7,188 nt of DNA from a candidate division SR1 bacterium (lineage in GTDB: Bacteria; Patescibacteriota; Gracilibacteria; Absconditabacterales; Absconditicoccaceae). A model generated the notes under the pieces. That model did not search any database and was not told the origin of the DNA. It saw nothing but the letters and a program-made list of their open reading frames with translations. Of the stretch, positions 1-6,523 are shown piece after piece. The stretch is from the NCBI GenBank assembly GCA_025997135.1, contig BNUE01000043.1:1-7188 (forward strand), given 5' to 3'. Position 1 is the stretch's first letter; each line of letters opens with the position of its first letter. Made by a program: the position numbers and the translations under genes.

Positions 1-498
1 GTCGCTACTGGTACAAATAATGCCGCTAATGCAAATAACAATAGCACGACGACATACAGCGGAACGACAGATGAAAACGCTCAGACGCACAATGCATGAA
101 CAAGTAATATGAATCTAGCAAATATCAGACATACTATCACTGGAGATACAATAACTCTCCGCTGGACAAAGGTTGGATCTGCACCAAATGTTAAAATCTC
201 TGTAAGATGACCTGGTGAGACTAGCTTTTCAAATGTTACTACAGCTAAAATGGGTGATGAAGAGTACAATTATAGATTTACAAAATCTGGAGAATATATA
301 TTCTGGTTTCAGCCAAGTGATGGAGGTGATGAAGTCCGCTATACAGTCAATGCGAAAGCCTGAAATCCTACGACCCCTCCAGCTCCTCCAATCTGAAAGA
401 CTCCTCCTACATGACCGAAGGAAAATGCTATCGCTATTATGATTTTGGCTATTCTAGTGTATGGATGATATGTAATCTTCGGTAAACAAAAAGCATAA
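1..498 (+). CDS. C-terminal part of a cell-surface protein: Ig/FnIII-like domain, Pro-rich linker, sorting-like C-terminus (5' partial)
   Basis: The frame is open from the first base and ends at TAA 496-498, provided five TGA codons (including those at 361, 394 and 412) are read as glycine. It gives 165 visible residues. The first ~35 are rich in Asn/Thr/Ala/Ser, like a low-complexity surface linker. Residues ~40-120 alternate polar and hydrophobic in a beta-sandwich pattern (DTITLRW, NVKISV, SGEYIFWF), resembling an immunoglobulin or fibronectin III fold; this is inferred from pattern only. A Pro-rich stretch (364-411) follows, then TPPTG at 400-414, a ~19-residue hydrophobic helix (427-483) and a short KQKA tail. 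That is the arrangement of a wall- or membrane-anchored exported protein. The N-terminus and signal peptide lie outside the window, so the specific role is unknown. A terminator follows directly. Confidence 0.8.
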
Positions 499-522
499 AA
501 ATCTGATATTATATCATGAGAG

Positions 523-556
523 ACTCCTAACTCAAGTGCTGAATTGGGAGTTTTTT
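523..556 (+). terminator. Rho-independent terminator after the surface-protein gene
   Basis: The stem ACTCCTAA (523-530) pairs with TTGGGAGT (544-551) through eight pairs including one G-T. The loop is ~13 nt and a run of six T follows (551-556). It lies 25 nt after the surface-protein stop. Its T-run overlaps the nrdR stop codon on the opposite strand, so the two convergent genes are packed tightly. The reverse strand lacks a good T-run, so termination is probably one-directional. Confidence 0.75.
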
Positions 557-992
557 ATGAAATAAATTTCTGAAAATCTTTCAAACCAGTGAAACTCTTG
601 TATACAGAGGCGAAACGTACGTAAGGTACTGGAAATTCTTCTTTTAATATATTTAGGACATCGTCTCATATCTGATGTGAGGATATTTCATTACTCTGAA
701 TTTGCCACGTACTTTCGAGGATATTCAGCATTTCTTCTATTTTTTCATTTGATGTATCGTCCATCTTTGCAAAAGCCAGCATAATAGCCCTCTTTAACTT
801 TCCGCGATCATACATTTCTTTGGATCAGTCTTTTTTGACCACCATCAGATCAGTAACGCCAATCCTCTCAAAAGTCGTAAATCTAAAACCACAAAATTCG
901 CACTCTCTCCTACGGCGAATAGTCTGTCAATTATCGACAATTCTGGAGTCAATAACCTTGGTATCAGCATTTTTACATTTTCAGCAACGCAT
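555..992 (-). CDS. nrdR: Transcriptional repressor NrdR (ribonucleotide reductase regulator)
   Basis: NrdR represses ribonucleotide reductase genes in response to ATP/dATP. The gene encodes 145 residues, close to the usual ~150. With TGA read as Gly the protein starts MRCGKC and has a zinc ribbon with CxxC pairs at C3/C6 and C31/C34. Between them are the family signature TKVIDSR (11-17) and the RRRREC block (26-31); FTTFER follows at 38-43. The remainder is the ATP-cone domain, ending with [11 protein letters not shown], which matches the family C-terminus. In-frame TGA codons encode glycines 4, 22 and 56 and one near residue 108. The ATG at 992-990 is chosen because the zinc ribbon must begin at residue 3. 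There is no Shine-Dalgarno-like sequence. No nrd genes are in view, so its targets are elsewhere. It diverges from secF and converges on the surface-protein gene. Confidence 0.95.
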
Positions 993-1025
993 TATGAGAT
1001 GAGTAGATAGATAAAAACCAGCTAT

Positions 1026-1053
1026 TTAATACCAAAAACTATTTCATTTTCAA
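1026..1053 (-). promoter_or_regulatory. Possible sigma70-type promoter of nrdR
   Basis: On the minus strand, TTGAAA (1053-1048) is followed after 16 nt by TATTAA (1031-1026), which would give a leader of ~27 nt before the nrdR ATG. The -10 matches consensus at only four of six positions. A second possible -35, TTGACT (1066-1061), lies just upstream, so the exact boxes are uncertain. Confidence 0.4.
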
Positions 1054-1073
1054 GAAAAAAAGTCAAATTACAA

Positions 1074-1101
1074 TTGAAAAAAGAAAGCTGATTAGTATAA
1101 T
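1074..1101 (+). promoter_or_regulatory. Promoter of secF
   Basis: TTGAAA (1074-1079), a 16-nt spacer and a perfect TATAAT (1096-1101) form a good sigma70-type promoter. Transcription would start near 1108, leaving a ~50-nt leader before the secF ATG at 1159. The leader holds two small inverted repeats (CTTGC/GCGAG at 1111-1124 with one G-T pair, and AGGG/CCCT at 1123-1140), both too weak to call as regulators. Confidence 0.7.
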
Positions 1102-1158
1102 GTGGGCAATCTTGCTCATGCGAGGGTAGTTTTTATCCCTATTTGAACCATTGAACTC

Positions 1159-2115
1159 ATGAAAAAAATCAGGTTTTCTATCCTAAAGAATGCACGATTT
1201 TGGCTGTGCTTGTCTATCGCTATGACGATATGTGGATTATTTTTCTTTTTACTGAATGCAAAGTTTAGTGAAGAATTCACTGGTGGAGTGAGCATCTCAT
1301 TGATTTCTCAGTCTAGCCCTGAATCTCTACAGATTGCTTTACACAATTTTCTGGACAAAAACAACTATCCAACGACTATTTCCATCGATCAGGCTGGCGA
1401 TACCTTGACTATCAAGATGAATGCCACTCTAGACTCTGATGCTCAGGTTGCAGAGCTTTCTGATATGGTGAAGCAGTTTTTACTGGATGAAAAAATAGTA
1501 AATTCGACTGATGAGATTATATGACAGGTTGTAATCTGACCTAGCGTGGGTGAATATATGAAAACCAGTGCCATTCAGGCTTTTATGGCTGGTTTGGTAT
1601 TGATGGTGATATATATATTATTTTCTTTTGGTAAGATTAGGAAAGATATACCAGCTCAGATACTGGCTTTCACGACATTGGCTGTGCTTCTTTTCGAGGT
1701 AAGTTTGTGTTTCTGAGCGTATGGACTATGGATGATGACAAATGAAACTATACTGGTAGATACTGTATTTATCATCGCTATACTGACTGTCTGCTGATAC
1801 TGAGTGAATGATATTATTATTATTTTTGATAGAGTACGTGAGAATTTACTAAAAAAACGCTGAACTAATAGTGTAGTAGTAGAAGATGTAATCGAAGATA
1901 GTCTGTGGCAAACTATGAAAAGGTCTATTGGAACCTCACTGTCTACATTGCTCGTACTGATAGCAATGCGAGTATTTGGAACTGGAGTACTGAGAGAATT
2001 TGCATTTACAGTAGGAATATGAGTAATTGCAACTGCTTTCGCATCTATATTCTTGGGAGGATCGTTGACATTTATCCTTATGAAACTACAAAAAAAGACT
2101 AAGAATAATAAATAG
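1159..2115 (+). CDS. secF: Protein translocase subunit SecF
   Basis: SecF works with SecD and YajC at the SecYEG channel, using the proton gradient to help pull exported proteins across the membrane. The gene encodes 318 residues, the usual size. TM1 is at ~14-34, followed by a periplasmic domain (~35-120) that opens with the FTGG motif. GPSVGE (127-132) precedes TM2 (~137-157), and GYGVNDIIIIFDRVREN (213-229) is the SecF signature in TM4 and the loop after it. Two further C-terminal helices end in a lysine-rich tail. Seven in-frame TGA codons (1522, 1537, 1714, 1795, 1801, 1861, 2020) are read as glycine; those in GPSVGE and GYGVND fall on conserved glycines. Under the standard code it would break into fragments, so it is intact, not a pseudogene. 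No secD adjoins it, and it has its own promoter. The ATG at 1159 lacks a Shine-Dalgarno sequence. Confidence 0.96.
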
Positions 2116-2162
2116 AAAAATAGAGCTTATACAAAACAGCAATTTAAAGCCAAAAATATCTA

Positions 2163-2190
2163 TTGACTTTTATGAAAAAATGAGTATAAT
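2163..2190 (+). promoter_or_regulatory. Strong promoter for the unrecognised gene at 2244
   Basis: TTGACT (2163-2168), a 16-nt spacer and a perfect TATAAT (2185-2190) lie in the 128-nt AT-rich gap after secF. A start near 2197 gives a ~47-nt, almost purely A/T leader. This is the best-matching promoter in the window, so the small gene is probably transcribed independently of secF. No clear terminator is visible between secF and this promoter. Confidence 0.75.
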
Positions 2191-2243
2191 ATAATAATAT
2201 AAAATAGAAAATAATATATATAAAATAATACAAAGGTAAAATT

Positions 2244-2861
2244 ATGGCAAATTGTGCCCTTTATCCGCAACTAACAAAAGCGGAAACAGAAACTTACAAT
2301 CAAACTTCATTAACTAAACGTTTGAAGGACATTTCTCTAGACACACTAGCTGATACTCCTGCAAAACGAGAGTTTATCATTATTCGTGATAAATATATCA
2401 ACTCTCGTAATAAACAGAATCCTTTTAAAGATTTTAATATCAAAATTAAGGAGCTTGTCATGAAGCATTCAAAGATGGGAAATATTCTATCTAATGCTGA
2501 CTTATGTCAAATCTTATTACAAGATATGATGGTAATTAGAGCTTTAAATGAGTTCTTCCCAAAATCAAAACACTGTGATGTTCTCAGGTATTGGATTCAT
2601 TATGTATTTCAATTCCATGATTATTGGGATTTGTACCGTAGTTATGTAAAGCATTTAGACTGCACGGCTTCTTGTTTCTCTGTGGCTGATAAGTGGAAAG
2701 TTCTTATCAGAAAGAATGACATAATCTATATCAGAGATATTAATTTCTTGAAAAATAAACAGAGAGAAATAATTGTACAGGAAGAGAAGACGATACAAGA
2801 TATCAAGTATGACCTTATGGATCAGCATAGGGATAGGATTAACCTCGTAAGTTTTAAATAA
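2244..2861 (+). CDS. Unrecognised 205-residue protein, almost glycine-free and without UGA codons
   Basis: I do not recognise this protein. It is a clean frame from ATG 2244 to TAA 2859-2861, with AAAGGT (2232-2237) at ribosome-binding-site distance; it is the only gene here with a purine-rich site of that kind. The protein is charged, Lys/Asp/Ile-rich and probably mostly helical. It has no signal peptide and no obvious membrane segment, so it is likely cytoplasmic. Aromatic-rich stretches occur around 115-135 (YWIHYVF, YWDLYRSY). Cysteines are present but form no CxxC pair. It contains one glycine, encoded by GGA near residue 78, and no in-frame TGA, whereas neighbouring genes have several. 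Its own promoter and terminator make it a single-gene unit. The composition could mean an acquired or lineage-specific gene, or simply an all-helical fold. It is read identically under the standard code. Confidence 0.8.
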   Translation: MANCALYPQLTKAETETYNQTSLTKRLKDISLDTLADTPAKREFIIIRDKYINSRNKQNPFKDFNIKIKELVMKHSKMGNILSNADLCQILLQDMMVIRALNEFFPKSKHCDVLRYWIHYVFQFHDYWDLYRSYVKHLDCTASCFSVADKWKVLIRKNDIIYIRDINFLKNKQREIIVQEEKTIQDIKYDLMDQHRDRINLVSFK

Positions 2862-2865
2862 CAGT

Positions 2866-2892
2866 TTACTGTGCTAGCAATATAAACAGTAA
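2866..2892 (+). repeat. Small inverted repeat between the unrecognised gene and its terminator
   Basis: TTACTGT (2866-2872) is repeated in inverted form as ACAGTAA (2886-2892), with a 13-nt gap containing the palindrome GCTAGC. It lies immediately upstream of the terminator hairpin and may add a second stem to the transcript end. No function is evident. Confidence 0.4.
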
Positions 2893-2904
2893 GCATAAAT
2901 AGGA

Positions 2905-2935
2905 AGATTAGGCGAATAAGTCTAATCTTTTTTTT
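2905..2935 (+). terminator. Rho-independent terminator between convergent genes
   Basis: The stem AGATTAGGC (2905-2913) pairs with GTCTAATCT (2920-2928) through nine pairs with one G-T. The loop is 6 nt and a run of eight T extends to 2935. It ends the unrecognised gene and touches the stop codon of the CAP-domain gene on the other strand. In the minus direction the stem is followed only by a weak T-rich stretch, so it may partly serve both genes. Confidence 0.85.
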
Positions 2936-3776
2936 AATTTGAGATAGGAGTTCAGTAGTGGAGTACGAAGTAGTATCTCTTTTTGGATGTATCGACAGAG
3001 ATACCAATGCCTATCTGGGAAAATACTTTACTGGAAATAGCTTTGTAGTGTACTCAGTTTCTGTCTTTTTCTGACATAAAGAAATCTCGAGTCGTTTTGA
3101 GGGATTTTAGCAGTTCGTCAGTACAGTCTGTCTTATCACACTTGTAATAACCTCGTCCAACACTTTCCGAGAAACTTCAGTCTGATCAAAAGCTGATGTC
3201 TAGATTGCGAAATCGCTCAGACATACTGTTATAATTGTAATATCCGTCACTTGGCTTGCGAATATGTGTGTTTACCGTCCTCTCCTCTGATTTTAGTACA
3301 TCAGACCAAACGTTAGCTGACCTTTCGAGCTGAGATTGGTAGATATACCATGGCAGTCATAGTAAATTACGCTCTTGATTGTGCCAAGAAAGGATGGTAT
3401 TTCTGATTTTCTCTAGGTTTACAGCAGGTAGATCGAGATATGATACTGAAATGGATGTCGGAGAGATGGCAGTCGTAGAGGATAAAGACTGGGTATCTGA
3501 TATAGATAATGACTGAATTTTGGATGAGGCATAATTTGATAACTGATCAAAGAGAGATTTATACTCAGAGGACTGAAATTTAGAGCTTTGAAGTAAGAAA
3601 TTTACGCTATTTAGAAAATTTATTTGCTCGTTTGTGCTGATTTTTTTGTAGGTTGCATTTTCTAGAGCCTGAATAAAGCCATCCACACTTATGTCTGAGG
3701 CTAAACTAAGTGTAGATAACGATAAAAACAGACATAAAAAGCTGAATATTGTCGCGGAGATCAGATTTTTTTTCAT
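2934..3776 (-). CDS. Secreted CAP/SCP-domain protein (cysteine-rich secretory protein superfamily)
   Basis: With TGA read as Gly this is a 280-residue exported protein. Residues 1-26 form a signal peptide: a KK start, a hydrophobic core and a likely cut after SLA. Residues ~27-115 are Ser/Thr/Ile-rich without a recognised fold. The CAP domain covers ~120-280: IRNTILSWHNQER (H132) matches the start motif 'HNxxR', and VHYKAISSKVFSQIGIG (H243) followed by RYYFVLHYGTP matches the late 'HYTxxVW...iGcG...yyvv..Y.P' block. The middle GEN motif seen in many CAP proteins is not obvious, so the metal/active-site set may be incomplete. Four TGA codons sit inside the domain, and the standard code would truncate the protein just after the HNQER motif. 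It is the last gene of the minus-strand cluster, 47 nt after the ftsL-like gene. Bacterial CAP proteins are extracellular, but their biochemical role is mostly unsettled. Confidence 0.82.
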
Positions 3777-3823
3777 AATGTAAAATTTAAGTAAAATGTG
3801 TATTTAGGATGATCGCTGAAATA

Positions 3824-4204
3824 TTATCAGGAGGTGTGTTGGACAATATCTTTCATCTCTACTGTCTCGATATTGGAATCTAATAGGCTCATACTCTGTC
3901 AGTAAGTATTGGATGAAGTGATCTTTTCCCAGTTCTGCTGCTTGAGATCAAGTATATTGGTTTTTACAATTCTGTACTGAAAATCTGTCTTGGAAAGAGT
4001 AGAATTGACTTGTTTGAGTGAATATCCCTCGGTAGAAGCTTTGTTGATGATCAAGATATATGTGATGCCACAGGCAAGAATAGCACATATCAATAGGAAA
4101 ATCTCAATCACTGTCCAGAAAAGTTTATGACTTCTGTAGAGAGTAACCGCACTTTTGTAAAATTTATTAAAATTTCAGTCTGATTGTAGCACTAAAAGTT
4201 TCAT
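3824..4204 (-). CDS. ftsL: FtsL-like cell division protein
   Basis: FtsL-type proteins are small bitopic divisome proteins that pair with DivIC/FtsB and activate septal peptidoglycan synthesis. This gene encodes 126 residues. Residues 1-31 form a basic cytoplasmic tail, ~33-53 one hydrophobic helix, and an extracytoplasmic part begins INKASTEGYSLKQV (53-66), which resembles the typical 'N.a.t.Gy.l..l' start of FtsL coiled coils. The helix-prone stretch reaches ~90. The start is ATG 4204-4202; using the GTG at 4111 would remove the cytoplasmic tail and would be needed only if TGA were a stop. Three TGA codons encode glycine, the last immediately before TAA. It starts 15 nt after rsmH, and rsmH-ftsL is the classical dcw gene order; this context supports the call because FtsL sequences are poorly conserved. 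No ftsI follows. Confidence 0.78.
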
Positions 4205-4219
4205 TTGATAATATATAAC

Positions 4220-5101
4220 CTAAAGTTTTTCGACTATTCTAAGTTTTGCACTGCGAGCAGCTTTGTTGCGTTGGATCTCAGTATAATGTGGCTGGATGAC
4301 TTTTTTGTTTATCAGCTTGATAATTCCCTCTTCACTCAGAGCTTTGAAAGCCAGCTTTACCATACGGTCTTCTATGCTATGAAATGTGATAATATCACAG
4401 CGACCTCCTCATTTTAGACAATTGCAGAACTTTTTCAAGAAGATTTCAAGTTGGATTAGTTCTTGGTTTGTTTCGATACGTAAGACCTGGAAAATCACTG
4501 CTATCTTTTTTTGATTAAAGTGGAGAGATTTTAGTATATTTGAGAGCTGGAAAGTCGTCTGGATTGGTTGTTTAGCTCTGGAGTCAACGATGCCTTTGGT
4601 GATGTATTCTGATGTTTTGGGCGAGAAATCTCCGTATGTAATCAGCATTTTTTCTAGTTCTAGTCTAGTATATTCATTTACAATATCTTTTGCCTGGATT
4701 TTGGCATCATTACGAAATCTCATATCCAGTGGAGCATCAGTTTTGATAGAAAATCACCTCTCAGCATCTTTGAAATGTTCCATATTTACACCTAAATCGA
4801 GTAGCATAAAGTCAAAAAGCCCGTATTTTTCAGTGATTTGGTCGATATTTGCGTATGTATCTAGTTCTGGAGTGATATAATCAGTTCGTGCAGATGTGAA
4901 TTCTAGTCATTTTGTCAATATTTTTTTGTCAATATCGCAGGCTATAACTTTTGGCAGTGGCAGTCTGTTTTCCTCGCTCAGATGAGATAAAATGTATTCA
5001 ACATGTCCTCAATGTCAAAAAGTGCCATCGAAATAATTCTCGATACTGGAAGGAAGGTTCTGATAGATTTCTGAGGCTAGAATGGAGGTATGACGAAGCA
5101 T
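4220..5101 (-). CDS. rsmH: 16S rRNA (cytosine(1402)-N(4))-methyltransferase RsmH (MraW)
   Basis: RsmH methylates N4 of C1402 in 16S rRNA using S-adenosylmethionine, tuning decoding in the ribosomal P site. It encodes 293 residues, slightly short of the usual ~310. Visible motifs in order are: HTSILASE near the start (H4); the SAM-binding loop FDGTFGHGGH (24-33); [10 protein letters not shown] (~97-106), matching the 'D.iL.DLGvSs' block; LDMRF (D126); [16 protein letters not shown] (231-246), the family signature; and [14 protein letters not shown] at the C-terminus. TGA codons supply glycines 29 and 31 of the SAM loop and the first glycine of GGG, so the protein is intact only under UGA=Gly. 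The start ATG overlaps the recX stop as TAATG, indicating translational coupling; an upstream in-frame TAA excludes a longer form. It is followed after 15 nt by the ftsL-like gene. Confidence 0.96.
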
Positions 5102-5547
5102 TACTCAGCTGTATGGTTATGAATAGAATCTTTTATATCTTGTAATCTATATCATTTGCGAATCAGCTTTTGGATACCGTCAAATCAATCTATGCCTTTT
5201 TTTTTGTACTGCTGAAGCTCTTTTCGGATGGTCGCGTCGATTCATGAGTTCATCTCATCTTGATTCTCTGATATTAAATCTTCGATCAGCTTTTTGTCTA
5301 TGCCTCTCTGGATTAACTTTTGTCTAACTATAAAAATCGGCTTCCCTTTCCTGATAACCTCACTATTAAAATAGCTCTCAGCATATTTAGCATCGTCTAT
5401 GAATGAATTTCTCTTGAGAGTTTCCATAGTTGAGATAATTTTGTCAGTGTCGTATCATTTCTTGTAGAGGAGAAGCCTCATCTCTTGCTCAGTTTTTGGA
5501 TATTTGGAGAGATAGGTCATAGCGTAGTCTAGGCAGGAAAGTGGCAT
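5101..5547 (-). CDS. recX: Regulatory protein RecX
   Basis: RecX binds RecA filaments and limits recombinase activity. The gene encodes 148 residues, near the usual 150-160. The protein has the repeated three-helix pattern of the family: LDYAMTYLSKYPKTEQEMRLLLYKKGYD (6-33) matches 'Al.yLs.rp.te.ELr.kL..kGy'; NSFIDDAKYAESY (47-59) matches the 'g.idD..yA..yv' block; then come KGKPIFIVRQKLIQRGIDKKLIEDLI and a C-terminal repeat around YKKKGIDGFDGIQKLIRKGY. TGA codons encode glycines in KKGYD, NSGID, IDGFD and RKGYR, all at positions where the family prefers glycine. ATG 5547-5545 is the only start codon after an in-frame TAA upstream. It lies 33 nt after the NTF2-like gene and its TAA overlaps the rsmH ATG. 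No recA adjoins it. Confidence 0.92.
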
Positions 5548-5580
5548 TTTGAGATTATGAGAATAGACATAAAAAGCTGA

Positions 5581-6303
5581 TTATTTGATACCATAATTTT
5601 CAGGTCGGAAAAATGGATTGAATGAACATCTGTGTGTCTCGCAGCGGATAGACGAGATTTTGGGTCAGTTTTGTGTAGTTTTGACCTTGATTATCCAAGT
5701 TTCTATGAAATCATTGACTGTCCACATTTCATCGATGCCTTTGCCTGAGGCGAGTCTATAGATAAGATCATACTGATACTCTTCTGTTCCAGTCTTGGAA
5801 GGAGGTAAAAGCTGAATATTGGCTGGGGATAATCTATTATTTTCGATATTGTCTATGAATGAGGAAATATTTTTGTCTACAAAAAATTGTCTAATTGTGG
5901 AGTCTCTCTGCAGATTTATATCGAATAAGGAAAGCATAGCATCCACGTTTTTGGCTGAAAATACCTGATAAAACTGCTGAATAAGCTGAGTACCATTTAG
6001 AGCCTCTTCGATCACTTGTATAGATGATTGCTGAGTATCTGACTGGTTATCTAGTCACTGACTAGGGTTTCAAGGATTTCAAATTTCTCAAGTATTTCAC
6101 TGTCAATCTATACTTTCATCTCCAGTGTCGATAACTGTCGGTATAATAACCTCAGTCTCTCACTCATATCCTACCAATTTTTGTTGTAAGACAGACTGAT
6201 AAATTGCGGTACAGAATAGAAACAATGACACTCCGAAAAAAATCCAGACAGGAACAGGGATCAGACGTGGTTGTGTGTCAGTTTTTTTTGTTTTTTGTGG
6301 CAT
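5581..6303 (-). CDS. Membrane-anchored protein with a glycine-repeat linker and an NTF2-like domain
   Basis: The gene encodes 240 residues. A basic N-terminus (MPQKTKKTD) leads into one hydrophobic helix (~16-38), so the rest is probably outside the membrane. Residues ~58-95 form a Gly/Asn/Ser/Gln/Asp-rich linker that includes four Gly-X-Y triplets (GNT GEI GNP GNP). Residues ~100-225 look like an NTF2/SnoaL-type domain: LIQQFYQVFSAKNVDAMLSLFD is the usual first helix and turn, and the remainder suits a curved sheet (YQYDLIYRLAS, ETWIIKV). The C-terminal tail has two cysteines eight to ten residues apart (IRCETHRCSF) that could pair outside the cell. At least eight TGA codons encode glycine, six of them in the linker. 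ATG 6303-6301 is chosen because it supplies the membrane anchor. It is the first gene of the minus-strand cluster. The NTF2 assignment is by pattern only and the function is unknown. Confidence 0.72.
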
Positions 6304-6342
6304 TTGCTTTGTCTTTTGCAGGATAAAACAGGTGTAGACGTA

Positions 6343-6370
6343 AGTGTATGAATGTAGACAAAAAATGCAA
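6343..6370 (-). promoter_or_regulatory. Possible promoter of the NTF2-like/recX/rsmH/ftsL/CAP cluster
   Basis: On the minus strand TTGCAT (6370-6365), a 16-nt spacer and TACACT (6348-6343) give a weak sigma70-type match, with a leader of ~33 nt. The direct repeat GTCTACA occurs inside the spacer (6359-6353) and again just after the -10 (6339-6333), 20 bp apart, as an operator might. The whole call is tentative. Confidence 0.3.
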
Positions 6371-6412
6371 GAGAAGAAAAAAGGGAAAAATAATAATTAA
6401 AAATGCACCACA

Positions 6413-6443
6413 TGTAGGGACAGGTCTTGTACCTGTCCTTTTT
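6413..6443 (+). repeat. REP-type hairpin repeat, copy 1
   Basis: TGTAG (6413-6417) is followed by a perfect 8-bp stem GGACAGGT (6418-6425) / ACCTGTCC (6431-6438) with the 5-nt loop CTTGT, then TTTTT (6439-6443). A GTAG tetranucleotide at the foot of a hairpin is the signature of REP elements mobilised by TnpA-REP (RAYT) transposases. The T-run means it could also terminate plus-strand transcripts. Confidence 0.75.
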
Positions 6444-6460
6444 GTTTGATACCAAAATTA

Positions 6461-6486
6461 TGACGGGTATGAAACCCGTCCCTACA
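6461..6486 (-). repeat. REP-type hairpin repeat, copy 2, inverted
   Basis: Read on the minus strand, TGTAG (6486-6482) leads into GACGGGT (6480-6474) / ACCCGTC (6468-6462), a 7-bp stem with a 5-nt loop. Its first 13 bases match copy 1 at 12 positions. Both arms carry the change that separates it from copy 1 (CAGGT/ACCTG versus CGGGT/ACCCG), so base pairing has been preserved. With copy 1 it forms an inverted pair separated by ~22 nt. Confidence 0.72.
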
Positions 6487-6523
6487 CAAATGTTTTTTTT
6501 TTATTACCAAATAAATTCCAATT

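Noticed and set aside
820..1002. Plus-strand frame opposite nrdR
   Set aside because: It is the shadow of nrdR, whose zinc ribbon and ATP-cone motifs are unmistakable on the minus strand.
1100..1129. Short leader peptide (MWAILLMRG) upstream of secF
   Set aside because: Its ATG overlaps the -10 box, so it would not be in the transcript; no ribosome site or conserved attenuator is visible.
1159..2115. secF as a pseudogene broken by seven stop codons
   Set aside because: All interruptions are TGA in one unbroken frame, several at conserved glycines; reassignment explains them and the same holds for the neighbouring genes.
2822..3007. Minus-strand frame across the terminator between the orphan gene and the CAP gene
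   Set aside because: It overlaps the ends of two supported genes and reads through the terminator hairpin; its hydrophobic look comes from the poly-T/poly-A tract.
3827..3840. CACCTCCT on the minus strand resembling the 16S rRNA 3' anti-Shine-Dalgarno tail
   Set aside because: It is the coding end of the ftsL-like gene (His-Thr-Ser), and no other 16S sequence surrounds it.
4205..5145. Plus-strand open frames at 4205-4417, 4590-4880 and 4951-5145
   Set aside because: They lie antisense to rsmH, which has all its family motifs; their translations resemble nothing and have no start signals.
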